From contig CAJTZR010000093.1 of assembly GCA_910584035.1 (NCBI GenBank), positions 1 to 5,430 of the forward strand: a DNA stretch of 5,430 bases, read 5' to 3'. Shown one piece after another: positions 1 to 5,430 of the stretch. The notes beneath the pieces were generated by a model. The model searched no databases and was not told the origin of the DNA. It saw nothing but the letters and a program-made list of their open reading frames with translations. Within the stretch, counting starts at the first letter, position 1, and every line of letters starts with the position of its first letter. Both the position numbers and the translations under genes were made by a program. Source of the stretch: an uncultured Christensenella sp. GTDB taxonomy: Bacteria > Bacillota > Clostridia > Christensenellales > UBA3700.

Positions 1-1152
1 ATTAAAACCCGCATTTTGTTCTAAATTTTGGCTTATTTTAGAATTATTTTCTGATTTTTGTTCTAAATTAAGCTTGTTTTCATAATAATTTTGATTTTTT
101 TCTTCAATGATACTTGCAGCGATTTTATCATTTTCGGTTGAATTGTTTTCTGCTTCAAAATATTTTTGATTGTTTTCTAAACAATTTTTTACTGCGTTAT
201 ATATGCTACTGAATACACTTCTTGGGTCGCTAAATCTTACATCTGTTTTGTTAGGTGTAACGTTAACATCTAGCATATCAAAAGGCATTAAAATTTCCAA
301 GCAAAAAATGGGATAACTTCTTTTCATTAGGCTATTGCCATATGCATTGCTTACTGCGGTTTCAATGAGTGAATTTTTTATTAACCTACCATTTACAATT
401 GTAGTTTGGAAAGTACGATTTGATTTTGTAGTATTTGGTAGGGATATATACCCTCTTACTTGAATATTATATCTTTCACTTTCAAGATAAACCATATTTT
501 TAGTAATTGTACTAGGATAAATTGAATATAGTGCATTTTCTAACCCTTTACCATTGGAGTTGAAAATAACTTTTCCGTCAGCAACATATTTAATTGCTAC
601 ATTTGGATTTGCAAGAATTAAACCTTGTACAATGGCTGTAATTTCGTGCTCCTCAGATTTTGGCTTTTTTAGGAATTTTTGTCTTGCAGGTGTGTTGAAA
701 AATAGATTTCTTACTTCAATGGTTGTTCCATAATTGCAATCAACATCAATTATTTCATCACCTACACCGCCTTTAATACAATATTTACTGCCTACAAATT
801 CGTCAATTGCTTTTGTGGTAAGTTGAACGCTACTAATTGCTGCTATTGACGGCAACGCTTCACCACGGAATCCAAGTGTAGATATGTTTTCCAAATCTTC
901 ACTGCTTTTGATTTTTGATGTTGCGTGTGGTAGAAAGGCATTTTTTATATAATCTCGTGATATGCCGTGTCCATTGTCGCTTATAAATATACTTGTGATA
1001 CCTCCGTCAACAATGTCAATTACTATGTTGTTGCTACCAGCATCAATAGAGTTTTCAACTAATTCTTTGACTACGCTTGCTGGATTTTCTACAACTTCAC
1101 CCGCAGATATTTTGTTGTATATCTCACTTGGCAAAAGATTAATTACTTGCAT
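1..1152 (-). CDS. mutL: DNA mismatch repair protein MutL, N-terminal 384 residues (C-terminus beyond window)
   Basis: MutL is the GHKL-family ATPase that couples MutS mismatch recognition to strand incision and removal. The reading frame is open from the ATG at 1152 to base 1 and is cut by the window edge. Visible ATPase motifs: KELVEN with the general-base Glu30 and Mg-binding Asn34, DNGHGI (59-64), HATSKI (76-81), TLGFRGEAL (92-100) and GTTIEVRNLFFNTPAR, followed by the transducer domain with the conserved lysine K302 in NVTPNKTDVRF. From about residue 322 the sequence turns into an Asn/Glu/Lys/Gln-rich linker, as expected between the ATPase and the C-terminal dimerisation domain. That domain, and any endonuclease motif (DQHA...E), lie off the left edge and cannot be judged. 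The start is fixed by a good ribosome binding site and by alignment to the family N-terminus. The gene is co-directional with mutS, 32 bp downstream, with no terminator between them. Identity is near certain. Confidence 0.97.
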   Translation of the reverse strand, partial: MQVINLLPSEIYNKISAGEVVENPASVVKELVENSIDAGSNNIVIDIVDGGITSIFISDNGHGISRDYIKNAFLPHATSKIKSSEDLENISTLGFRGEALPSIAAISSVQLTTKAIDEFVGSKYCIKGGVGDEIIDVDCNYGTTIEVRNLFFNTPARQKFLKKPKSEEHEITAIVQGLILANPNVAIKYVADGKVIFNSNGKGLENALYSIYPSTITKNMVYLESERYNIQVRGYISLPNTTKSNRTFQTTIVNGRLIKNSLIETAVSNAYGNSLMKRSYPIFCLEILMPFDMLDVNVTPNKTDVRFSDPRSVFSSIYNAVKNCLENNQKYFEAENNSTENDKIAASIIEEKNQNYYENKLNLEQKSENNSKISQNLEQNAGFN

Positions 1153-1156
1153 AATG

Positions 1157-1164
1157 CCCTCCTT
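1157..1164 (-). promoter_or_regulatory. Ribosome binding site of mutL
   Basis: On the minus strand AAGGAGGG lies four bases before the mutL ATG (the GGAGG core is five bases away). It is a near-perfect Shine-Dalgarno sequence in the 32-bp mutS-mutL gap. It supports both the chosen start codon and independent ribosome loading on mutL. Confidence 0.85.
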
Positions 1165-1184
1165 AGTAATTTGTAATTATTAAA

Positions 1185-3836
1185 TTACTTTATTTTTCTG
1201 ACTTTTTCTTTAAGTTCGCACAATTCGTGTAAAGCTTGTAATGGTGTTAAGTTGTCTATATCTATTTTTTTAATCATATCAACTACTTCATCACTTATTG
1301 AATTTTCAAAAAACGATAATTGTTTTAAGTCATCTTTTTCAAAAATTTCCTTGCTATCTAATAAAATTGAATTTGTATCTTTAATTAATTCATTTTGTTC
1401 AAGTTTTTTAGATAATACGTTTGCTCTATCAAGTACCGTTTTTGGTAATCCTGCTAGTTTTGCAACTTCAATACCAAAACTCTTATTTGCACCGCCACGA
1501 GTTACTTTATGTGTAAAAATAACTTGGTCATTTAATTCCTTAACCATAATCTTGTAGTTTTTTACACCATCAAGTAGTCCTTCTAGTTCAGTTAATTCGT
1601 GATAGTGAGTACTGAACAAGGTTTTTGTTTTGAAATTGTTTGTAATATATTCTATAACTGCCCAAGCAATAGCTAGACCATCACAAGTAGATGTTCCTCT
1701 GCCAATTTCGTCTAAAATTAGCAATGACCTATCTGTTGCATTGTTTACAATTGTTGCAACTTCTGTCATTTCAACCATAAATGTACTTTGACCAAATGCT
1801 AAATCGTCACTTGCACCAATTCTTGTAAATATTCTATCAGTAATGCTAATTGTTGCTTCAGTTGCTGGAACAAAACAACCTATATGAGCAAGTAATGTGA
1901 TAATTGCAATGCTTCGCATATATGTACTTTTACCTGCCATATTAGGACCAGTAATTATCATTGTACGATTATCTTTTTTATCAATATTATAATCGTTTGC
2001 TACAAATTGGTTAAAACCAATTATTTTTTCCACAACTGGATGTCTACCTTTAACTATATTTATAACTTCTACATCATCATTGATAACTGGTTTGCAATAG
2101 TTATTGTCAAGTGAAACTTGAGCAAAAGACACAAGTGCATCTAATGAGGAGATTGCATTTGCGGAAATTTTTAAATCTGTAATGTATTTAAGTAGTGTTT
2201 CAATCATTTGATTGAATATTTTAATTTCAAGTTGAATTGCTTTTTCGTCTGAACCAAATACCGCTTCTTGTAGCTCTTGCAACTCCTCTGTTGTATATCT
2301 TTCAGCATTAGTTAATGTTTGTTTTCTTATGTAGCGGAAAGGTATTAAATCTTTATAGCTGTTAGATACTTCAATATAATATCCAAATACTTTGTTATAA
2401 GAAATTTTTAAGCCTTTAATACCAGTAAGTTCACGTTCTTGAATTTGTAAATTGATTACTTTATTTTTTGCATTATCTTTGGCATTTCTAAGGAAGTCTA
2501 AGTCGCTATTGAAATTTTTATTAATAAAATCACCCTCTCGAACAATGGTTTTTCCATCTGCTTTAAAGGCTTTTATAAGCAAATCGCCAAGCTCAAAAAA
2601 ATCTCCTATATCAATATAAACTTTTTGCAAAATTGGTATATTAATATTTTGTAAAGCATTTTTTATTTTAGGAAAGTTAATTAAACTATCACCTAAAATT
2701 CTTAACTCACGTGGGTTTACTGTTTTGTATGCTATTTTACTTATAATTCTTTCAATATCTTTAATGTTTGAAAGAGTGTCAATTAATTCAGTTCTTAAAG
2801 CATTGTTTTCAACTAAATACTCTACGCCATCAAGTCTTAGATTGATTTTTTTACTATTTATCAATGGTTGGTCTAACCAATTACGCAATTTTCTAGCACC
2901 CATTGACGTCTTTGTTTTATCAATTACCCATAGTAATGAACCATATTTTTTGCTGTCTCTGCTATTTTGTGTTATTTCCAAATTGCGTCTGGTTGCTGTA
3001 TCCAAAAACATAAAATTATTGTTTTTTATTATATTGATTCCAGTAATATGGCATAAAAATCTTTTTTGAGTTTCGCTAATATACTCCATTAAACTACCAG
3101 CTGCAGATACAATTGGTCTATTTCCCTCACATTCAAAAATCTGTAAAGTTTGTGTTTTGAAAGTATCTGTTAATTTTTTATAGGCATTGCCATAGTTATA
3201 TGTTGAGTCAATATATCTTTGAGGTGTAGGCAATTTTCCAAGCCTAAATGAGGATATATTTTTAATTATTTCATAGGATGTGGAATTGGTTAAAATTTCA
3301 GCTGGTCCAATTGTTACAAGCATATCTTCAATAATGTTTGTATTTGCTGTAAGTTCAATTGCATTAAATTCACCAGTAGATACATCAAGCCAAGCAATTG
3401 CTGAACTGCTTTTTTCTACAATAACGTTTGCAATATAGTTATTCTTTTTTTCATCAAGGATAACATCTTCAATTATTGTACCTGGAGTAATTACTCTTAC
3501 AACTTCTCTATCTACCATTCCTTTTGATTCTTTTGGGTCAGATACTTGTTCGCAAATAGCAACATTGTTACCAGACGCAAGTAATTTTGCTATGTAAGAA
3601 TCAACTGCGTGGTAAGGTACTCCGCACATAGGTGCTTTTTCCTCAAGTCCACAATCTCTACCAGTAAGCGTTATATCAAGAATTTGTGACGCTTTGATAG
3701 CGTCCTCAAAAAACATTTCGTAAAAATCACCAAGCCTAAAAAGCAATATTGCATCTTTATAACTTTCTTTTAGGTCAGTATAAAATTCCATCATTGGTGA
3801 AAGTTTTTTACCATTCTTTAAAGCTTTGCCTTTCAT
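1185..3836 (-). CDS. mutS: DNA mismatch repair protein MutS, complete (883 aa)
   Basis: MutS binds mismatches and small insertion/deletion loops as a dimer and, in its ATP-bound form, recruits MutL. The 883 residues fit the usual MutS1 length. In order: the mismatch-binding domain with the Phe-X-Glu motif (GDFYEMF, F38 and E40); connector and core/lever domains; the clamp region with FGYYIEV (from F484) and the RKQTLTNAERY segment; then the ABC-type ATPase with Walker A GPNMAGKST (630-638), the signature region (GASDDLAFGQSTF), Walker B LLILDEIGRG (D709, E710) and the switch histidine in STHYHEL (H744). Near the C-terminus QLSFF (839-843) matches a sliding-clamp (DnaN) binding motif, followed by the LTPLQALHELCELK helical tail. 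The start overlaps the miaB stop by one base (TAATG) and has a GGAGG seven bases upstream, so translational coupling to miaB is likely. The N-terminus is about ten residues longer than many homologues but is supported by that site. No frameshift or lost catalytic residue is seen. Confidence 0.99.
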   Translation of the reverse strand: MKGKALKNGKKLSPMMEFYTDLKESYKDAILLFRLGDFYEMFFEDAIKASQILDITLTGRDCGLEEKAPMCGVPYHAVDSYIAKLLASGNNVAICEQVSDPKESKGMVDREVVRVITPGTIIEDVILDEKKNNYIANVIVEKSSSAIAWLDVSTGEFNAIELTANTNIIEDMLVTIGPAEILTNSTSYEIIKNISSFRLGKLPTPQRYIDSTYNYGNAYKKLTDTFKTQTLQIFECEGNRPIVSAAGSLMEYISETQKRFLCHITGINIIKNNNFMFLDTATRRNLEITQNSRDSKKYGSLLWVIDKTKTSMGARKLRNWLDQPLINSKKINLRLDGVEYLVENNALRTELIDTLSNIKDIERIISKIAYKTVNPRELRILGDSLINFPKIKNALQNINIPILQKVYIDIGDFFELGDLLIKAFKADGKTIVREGDFINKNFNSDLDFLRNAKDNAKNKVINLQIQERELTGIKGLKISYNKVFGYYIEVSNSYKDLIPFRYIRKQTLTNAERYTTEELQELQEAVFGSDEKAIQLEIKIFNQMIETLLKYITDLKISANAISSLDALVSFAQVSLDNNYCKPVINDDVEVINIVKGRHPVVEKIIGFNQFVANDYNIDKKDNRTMIITGPNMAGKSTYMRSIAIITLLAHIGCFVPATEATISITDRIFTRIGASDDLAFGQSTFMVEMTEVATIVNNATDRSLLILDEIGRGTSTCDGLAIAWAVIEYITNNFKTKTLFSTHYHELTELEGLLDGVKNYKIMVKELNDQVIFTHKVTRGGANKSFGIEVAKLAGLPKTVLDRANVLSKKLEQNELIKDTNSILLDSKEIFEKDDLKQLSFFENSISDEVVDMIKKIDIDNLTPLQALHELCELKEKVRKIK

Positions 3837-5152
3837 TATTTATCCTCCGTAATTATCCCAAAAAGTGAGGCTGACTGTGAATGTGTAATCAAAATGTTTT
3901 TAAAGCTACCTATTAGTGATTTATCACCGCTAAATGTAACAAGTCTACCACAATCAGTTCTGCCACAAAGTTGTCCATTGTCTTTTGTGTCCTCTACTAA
4001 AACTCTGTAAACATTTCCCTCATAATTTTTGCTTAAATCTTTAGTAATTTGATTTTGTAGTTTAATTAGTCTTTGTATTCTATTAGATTTTATTTCATAA
4101 GGTATTTGCTCCATTTCACTTGCGGGTGTACCTTTACGTGGTGAATAAATATATGTAAAAGCACCGCTGAATCTAACAGTATTTACAATGTCCAAAGTAT
4201 CCTCAAAATCTTGTTCGCTCTCGTTTGGAAAACCAACCATAATGTCTGTAGTTATACCGCATAATGGCATTTTTTCTCGTATTTTTGATACTATTTCAAG
4301 ATATTTTTCTCTTGTATAATGTCTATTCATTGCTTTGAGTATATTGTTGCTACCAGATTGAATTGGTAAATGAATATTTTTACATAAAGTATCATATTTT
4401 GCGATTATGTCAATAACTTTTTCATTTAAATCTTTTGGATGTGATGTCATAAATCTAATTCTATGGTCACCTTGTATTTGAGCTAGGCTCTCAAGCAGAC
4501 CAGCAAAATCAATAGACTTGTCTGCAAAATCATTACCATAAGAATTTACATTTTGACCAAGTAAAGTAATTTCTTTATATCCACTTTCAATCAAACTTTT
4601 ACATTCTGCAATGATTGATTCGGGCTTTCTACTTCTTTCACGTCCTCTAACATATGGTACTATGCAATAGGTACAAAAATTATTGCAACCATACATAATG
4701 TTGACCCACGCATTTGGCATTGAAGTACGTGTATATTCAATATTTTCAATTACTTCAGGTTTTTCATCAGTTGGAACGCATATAGTTTTTTTATGCTGTT
4801 GTTGCAAATTAATGATTGCATTTTCAAGTGCTTCCAAATTATTCGCACCCAAAATTATATCAATATACGGATATTTTTTAACTAATTCCTCTGCTTTACC
4901 TTTTTGTCCGCTCATACAGCCTACAATTGCAATAATTAGCTTTGGATTTGCACGTTTTATCTTTTTAAGTTTACCAATATGACCTAAAATCTTTTGTTCA
5001 GCAGTGTCGCGAATACAACATGTATTGAAAACAATAATATCAAAATTATCGTCTTCAGTTGAGGTGTATCCAAGTTTTTCTAAACTTTTTGCCAACCTTT
5101 CTGACTCGTGTACATTCATTTGGCAACCATAAGTATTTATTTTGTAACGCAC
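3836..5152 (-). CDS. miaB: tRNA-2-methylthio-N6-dimethylallyladenosine synthase MiaB (438 aa)
   Basis: MiaB is a radical-SAM methylthiotransferase that converts i6A37 to ms2i6A37 in tRNAs reading U-starting codons; the i6A substrate is made by MiaA. The N-terminal methylthiotransferase domain has the three auxiliary-cluster cysteines C10 (TYGCQMN), C45 (NTCCIRDTAEQK) and C79 (VGCMSGQ). The radical-SAM CxxxCxxC is C156/C160/C163 in MYGCNNFCTYCIVPYVRG, followed by RGRERSR, a pattern typical of MiaB rather than RimO or MtaB. A C-terminal TRAM RNA-binding domain spans about 376-435. An extra cysteine, C46, follows C45, a variant I believe is common in Firmicutes. The start is GTG: no in-frame ATG lies between it and the upstream stop at 5177-5179, the GTG has a GGAGG five bases upstream, and the protein begins just before the conserved TYGCQMN. 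It is the first gene of the visible cluster. No convincing sigma-A promoter was found just upstream. Confidence 0.97.
   Translation of the reverse strand: MRYKINTYGCQMNVHESERLAKSLEKLGYTSTEDDNFDIIVFNTCCIRDTAEQKILGHIGKLKKIKRANPKLIIAIVGCMSGQKGKAEELVKKYPYIDIILGANNLEALENAIINLQQQHKKTICVPTDEKPEVIENIEYTRTSMPNAWVNIMYGCNNFCTYCIVPYVRGRERSRKPESIIAECKSLIESGYKEITLLGQNVNSYGNDFADKSIDFAGLLESLAQIQGDHRIRFMTSHPKDLNEKVIDIIAKYDTLCKNIHLPIQSGSNNILKAMNRHYTREKYLEIVSKIREKMPLCGITTDIMVGFPNESEQDFEDTLDIVNTVRFSGAFTYIYSPRKGTPASEMEQIPYEIKSNRIQRLIKLQNQITKDLSKNYEGNVYRVLVEDTKDNGQLCGRTDCGRLVTFSGDKSLIGSFKNILITHSQSASLFGIITEDK
3844..3848 (-). promoter_or_regulatory. Ribosome binding site of mutS, embedded in the end of miaB
   Basis: The minus strand reads GGAGG, then seven bases, then the mutS ATG. 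The site is formed by the last miaB codons (Thr-Glu-Asp-Lys-stop). It decides the mutS start and, with the TAATG stop/start overlap, suggests that ribosomes finishing miaB help initiate mutS. Confidence 0.85.
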
Positions 5153-5213
5153 AAATTCCTCCGATTGTAATTGATTTTAAAATTTGATTTGTGTAGGTTT
5201 TACTACTTTTAAA
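5153..5213. other. Short intergenic leader between miaB and the repeat region
   Basis: Apart from the miaB ribosome binding site this AT-rich stretch shows little. Reading toward miaB there are weak minus-10-like hexamers (TAAAAT, and TACAAT at 5164-5169) but no matching minus-35 box at 16-18 bases, and TACAAT is too close to the ribosome binding site to be a sensible promoter. A small 4-bp inverted repeat, GTAG/CTAC, lies at 5193-5206. Bases 5195-5218 weakly resemble the sequence left of the second repeat copy and may be a decayed part of the repeat unit. Confidence 0.4.
5158..5162 (-). promoter_or_regulatory. Ribosome binding site of miaB (supports GTG start)
   Basis: GGAGG on the minus strand, five bases before GTG. 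It is the deciding evidence for a GTG start, since no ATG is available in frame before the upstream stop. Confidence 0.85.
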
Positions 5214-5430
5214 ATGTGTTATCCTAAAGTTGTCGAAAAGCGTGGTGAAACCACATTTTTCAGTGACAACGATAATTCAATGAAAGTTGGCTTGATTTAT
5301 CAAGGGAATGGTGTTTTAACACCATTACTAAATTTGACAAAGACAAATTTAGCAACATTTAAATTATATTATCCCAAAGTTGTCGAAAAGCGTGGTGAAA
5401 CCACATTTTTCAGTGACAACGATAATTCAA
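5214..5430 (+). CDS. Possible partial repeat-containing hypothetical protein, open to the window end (doubtful)
   Basis: An ATG at 5214 opens a frame of 72 codons with no stop before the window edge; an in-frame stop lies upstream at 5178-5180. The 20-residue segment starting YPKVVEKRGETTFF occurs twice, 50 residues apart, joined by a segment starting MKVGLIYQGNG. No known family is recognised. For coding: the 150-bp period keeps frame, the one base difference between the 60-bp cores is synonymous (Pro CCT/CCC), and GC falls slightly from codon position 1 to 3 (about 36, 32 and 24% over 50 codons). Against: there is no ribosome binding site before 5214 or before the internal ATG at 5280, and nearly all of the DNA lies in strong inverted repeats, which suggests a structured non-coding or mobile element. 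If real, it is transcribed divergently from miaB. Low confidence. Confidence 0.22.
   Translation, partial: MCYPKVVEKRGETTFFSDNDNSMKVGLIYQGNGVLTPLLNLTKTNLATFKLYYPKVVEKRGETTFFSDNDNS
5219..5275. repeat. Long nested hairpin in repeat copy 1
   Basis: Inverted arms pair in four blocks: TTATC 5219-5223 with GATAA 5271-5275; GTTGTC 5229-5234 with GACAAC 5265-5270; GAAAA 5235-5239 with TTTTC 5257-5261; GTGGT 5242-5246 with ACCAC 5250-5254 around a GAA tip. That is 21 Watson-Crick pairs. The unpaired parts are CTAAA (5224-5228), a G.T plus C/A step (5240-5241 with 5255-5256) and AGT (5262-5264). No T-run follows either side, so it does not look like an intrinsic terminator. It could act as a structured RNA or as a DNA cruciform. 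Confidence 0.8.
5219..5280. repeat. Direct repeat copy 1 (62 bp)
   Basis: The first of two copies that match at 61 of 62 positions, 150 bp apart start to start; the only difference is T5225 versus C5375. The copy starts TTATCC and ends GATAATTCAA, and contains the nested hairpin at 5219-5275. Weaker similarity (about 21 of 30 bases over 5195-5224 versus 5345-5374) extends to the left, as if this copy sits at the worn edge of a longer array. Confidence 0.95.
5291..5304. repeat. Small inverted repeat, first in the spacer
   Basis: CTTGA and TCAAG form a perfect 5-bp stem around a TTTA loop. Alone it would be unremarkable; it counts as part of a row of hairpins filling the spacer between the two long repeats. 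Confidence 0.5.
5307..5326. repeat. Perfect inverted repeat, second in the spacer
   Basis: AATGGTGT (5307-5314) and ACACCATT (5319-5326) form a perfect 8-bp stem around TTTA, the same loop as the neighbouring small hairpin. No run of T follows on either strand, so a terminator role is unlikely. Confidence 0.7.
5328..5352. repeat. Perfect inverted repeat, third in the spacer
   Basis: CTAAATTTG (5328-5336) and CAAATTTAG (5344-5352) are perfect 9-bp arms around a 7-base loop (ACAAAGA). It starts two bases after the preceding inverted repeat ends, so the hairpins are nearly back to back. Confidence 0.7.
5369..5425. repeat. Long nested hairpin in repeat copy 2
   Basis: It has the same four paired blocks as the copy 1 hairpin. 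The single base change relative to copy 1 (C5375) is in the unpaired bulge, leaving the stem intact. The base pair just outside the stem is A5368-T5426 here, where copy 1 has a G5218.T5276 wobble. Confidence 0.8.
5369..5430. repeat. Direct repeat copy 2 (62 bp), ends at the window edge
   Basis: The second copy of the 62-bp repeat. It is identical to copy 1 over its last 55 bases, and its final base is the last base of the window, so whether the 88-bp spacer follows again (a tandem array) cannot be seen. Confidence 0.95.

Noticed and set aside
962..1183. Plus-strand open frame of 73 codons
   Set aside because: Antisense to the highly conserved MutL ATPase motifs, with no ribosome binding site; a shadow of mutL.
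1252..1557. Plus-strand open frame of 101 codons
   Set aside because: Antisense to the mutS C-terminus; hydrophobic Ser/Leu/Ile-rich composition typical of a reverse-frame shadow.
2725..3069. Plus-strand open frame of 114 codons
   Set aside because: Antisense to the mutS core domain; its apparent membrane-like composition comes from reading Lys/Asn/Glu-rich codons backwards.
4683..4982. Plus-strand open frame of 99 codons
   Set aside because: Antisense to the conserved miaB N-terminal domain; no ribosome binding site or family resemblance.
3836..5152. RimO or MtaB instead of MiaB
   Set aside because: The NTCCIRDTAEQK and MYGCNNFCTYCIVPYVRGRERSR-type segments are the MiaB pattern, and linkage to mutS-mutL fits miaB.
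5164..5169. TACAAT as a minus-10 box for miaB
   Set aside because: It lies two bases from the ribosome binding site, so a start there would remove the leader, and no minus-35 box is spaced correctly.
5219..5352. Rho-independent terminators
   Set aside because: None of the stems is followed by a T-run on either strand, and the stems are mostly AT-rich.
5219..5430. CRISPR array
   Set aside because: Only two repeats of 62 bp with an 88-bp spacer, both larger than normal for CRISPR; the spacer is itself palindromic and no cas gene is visible.
5219..5430. Integron attC sites
   Set aside because: The hairpins lack the RYYYAAC and GTTRRRY core boxes (GTTGTCG and GACAACG do not fit), and no integrase or gene cassette is seen.

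Overview
The window is an AT-rich (roughly 30% GC by eye) bacterial chromosome segment. Almost all of it is one leftward (minus-strand) gene cluster in the order miaB - mutS - mutL. Strong GGAGG ribosome binding sites, the low GC, the MiaB/MutS/MutL sequence style (for example QLSFF in MutS, AFLPHATSKI in MutL) and the gene order all point to a Bacillota (Firmicutes) genome, probably a clostridial or related gut-type lineage. The species cannot be named from this sequence.

Layout from right to left, in the direction of transcription. miaB (5152-3836, GTG start) encodes the radical-SAM tRNA methylthiotransferase. Its stop codon overlaps the mutS start by one base (TAATG), and the mutS ribosome binding site lies inside the last miaB codons. 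mutS (3836-1185) is a complete mismatch-recognition ATPase. After a 32-bp gap comes mutL (from 1152), whose first 384 codons fill the left end and run off the window. MutS and MutL act together in mismatch repair, while MiaB modifies A37 of tRNAs. The pairing is common in Firmicutes, where miaA often follows mutL. That gene would lie beyond the left edge and is not seen.

The unusual part is the right end (about 5195-5430), upstream of miaB. Two 62-bp direct repeats differing at one base lie 150 bp apart. Each folds as a long nested hairpin, and the 88-bp spacer between them holds three more inverted repeats, so nearly the whole unit is palindromic. The same stretch is open on the plus strand from an ATG at 5214 to the window end. 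Because 150 bp is 50 codons, the repeats stay in frame and the single difference between them is a synonymous Pro codon. It could be part of a tandem array of structured DNA/RNA elements, a repeat-protein gene fragment, or a palindromic element that happens to be translatable. The window ends exactly at the end of the second copy, so the array size is unknown.

Other open frames antisense to mutL, mutS and miaB look like shadows of these conserved genes.
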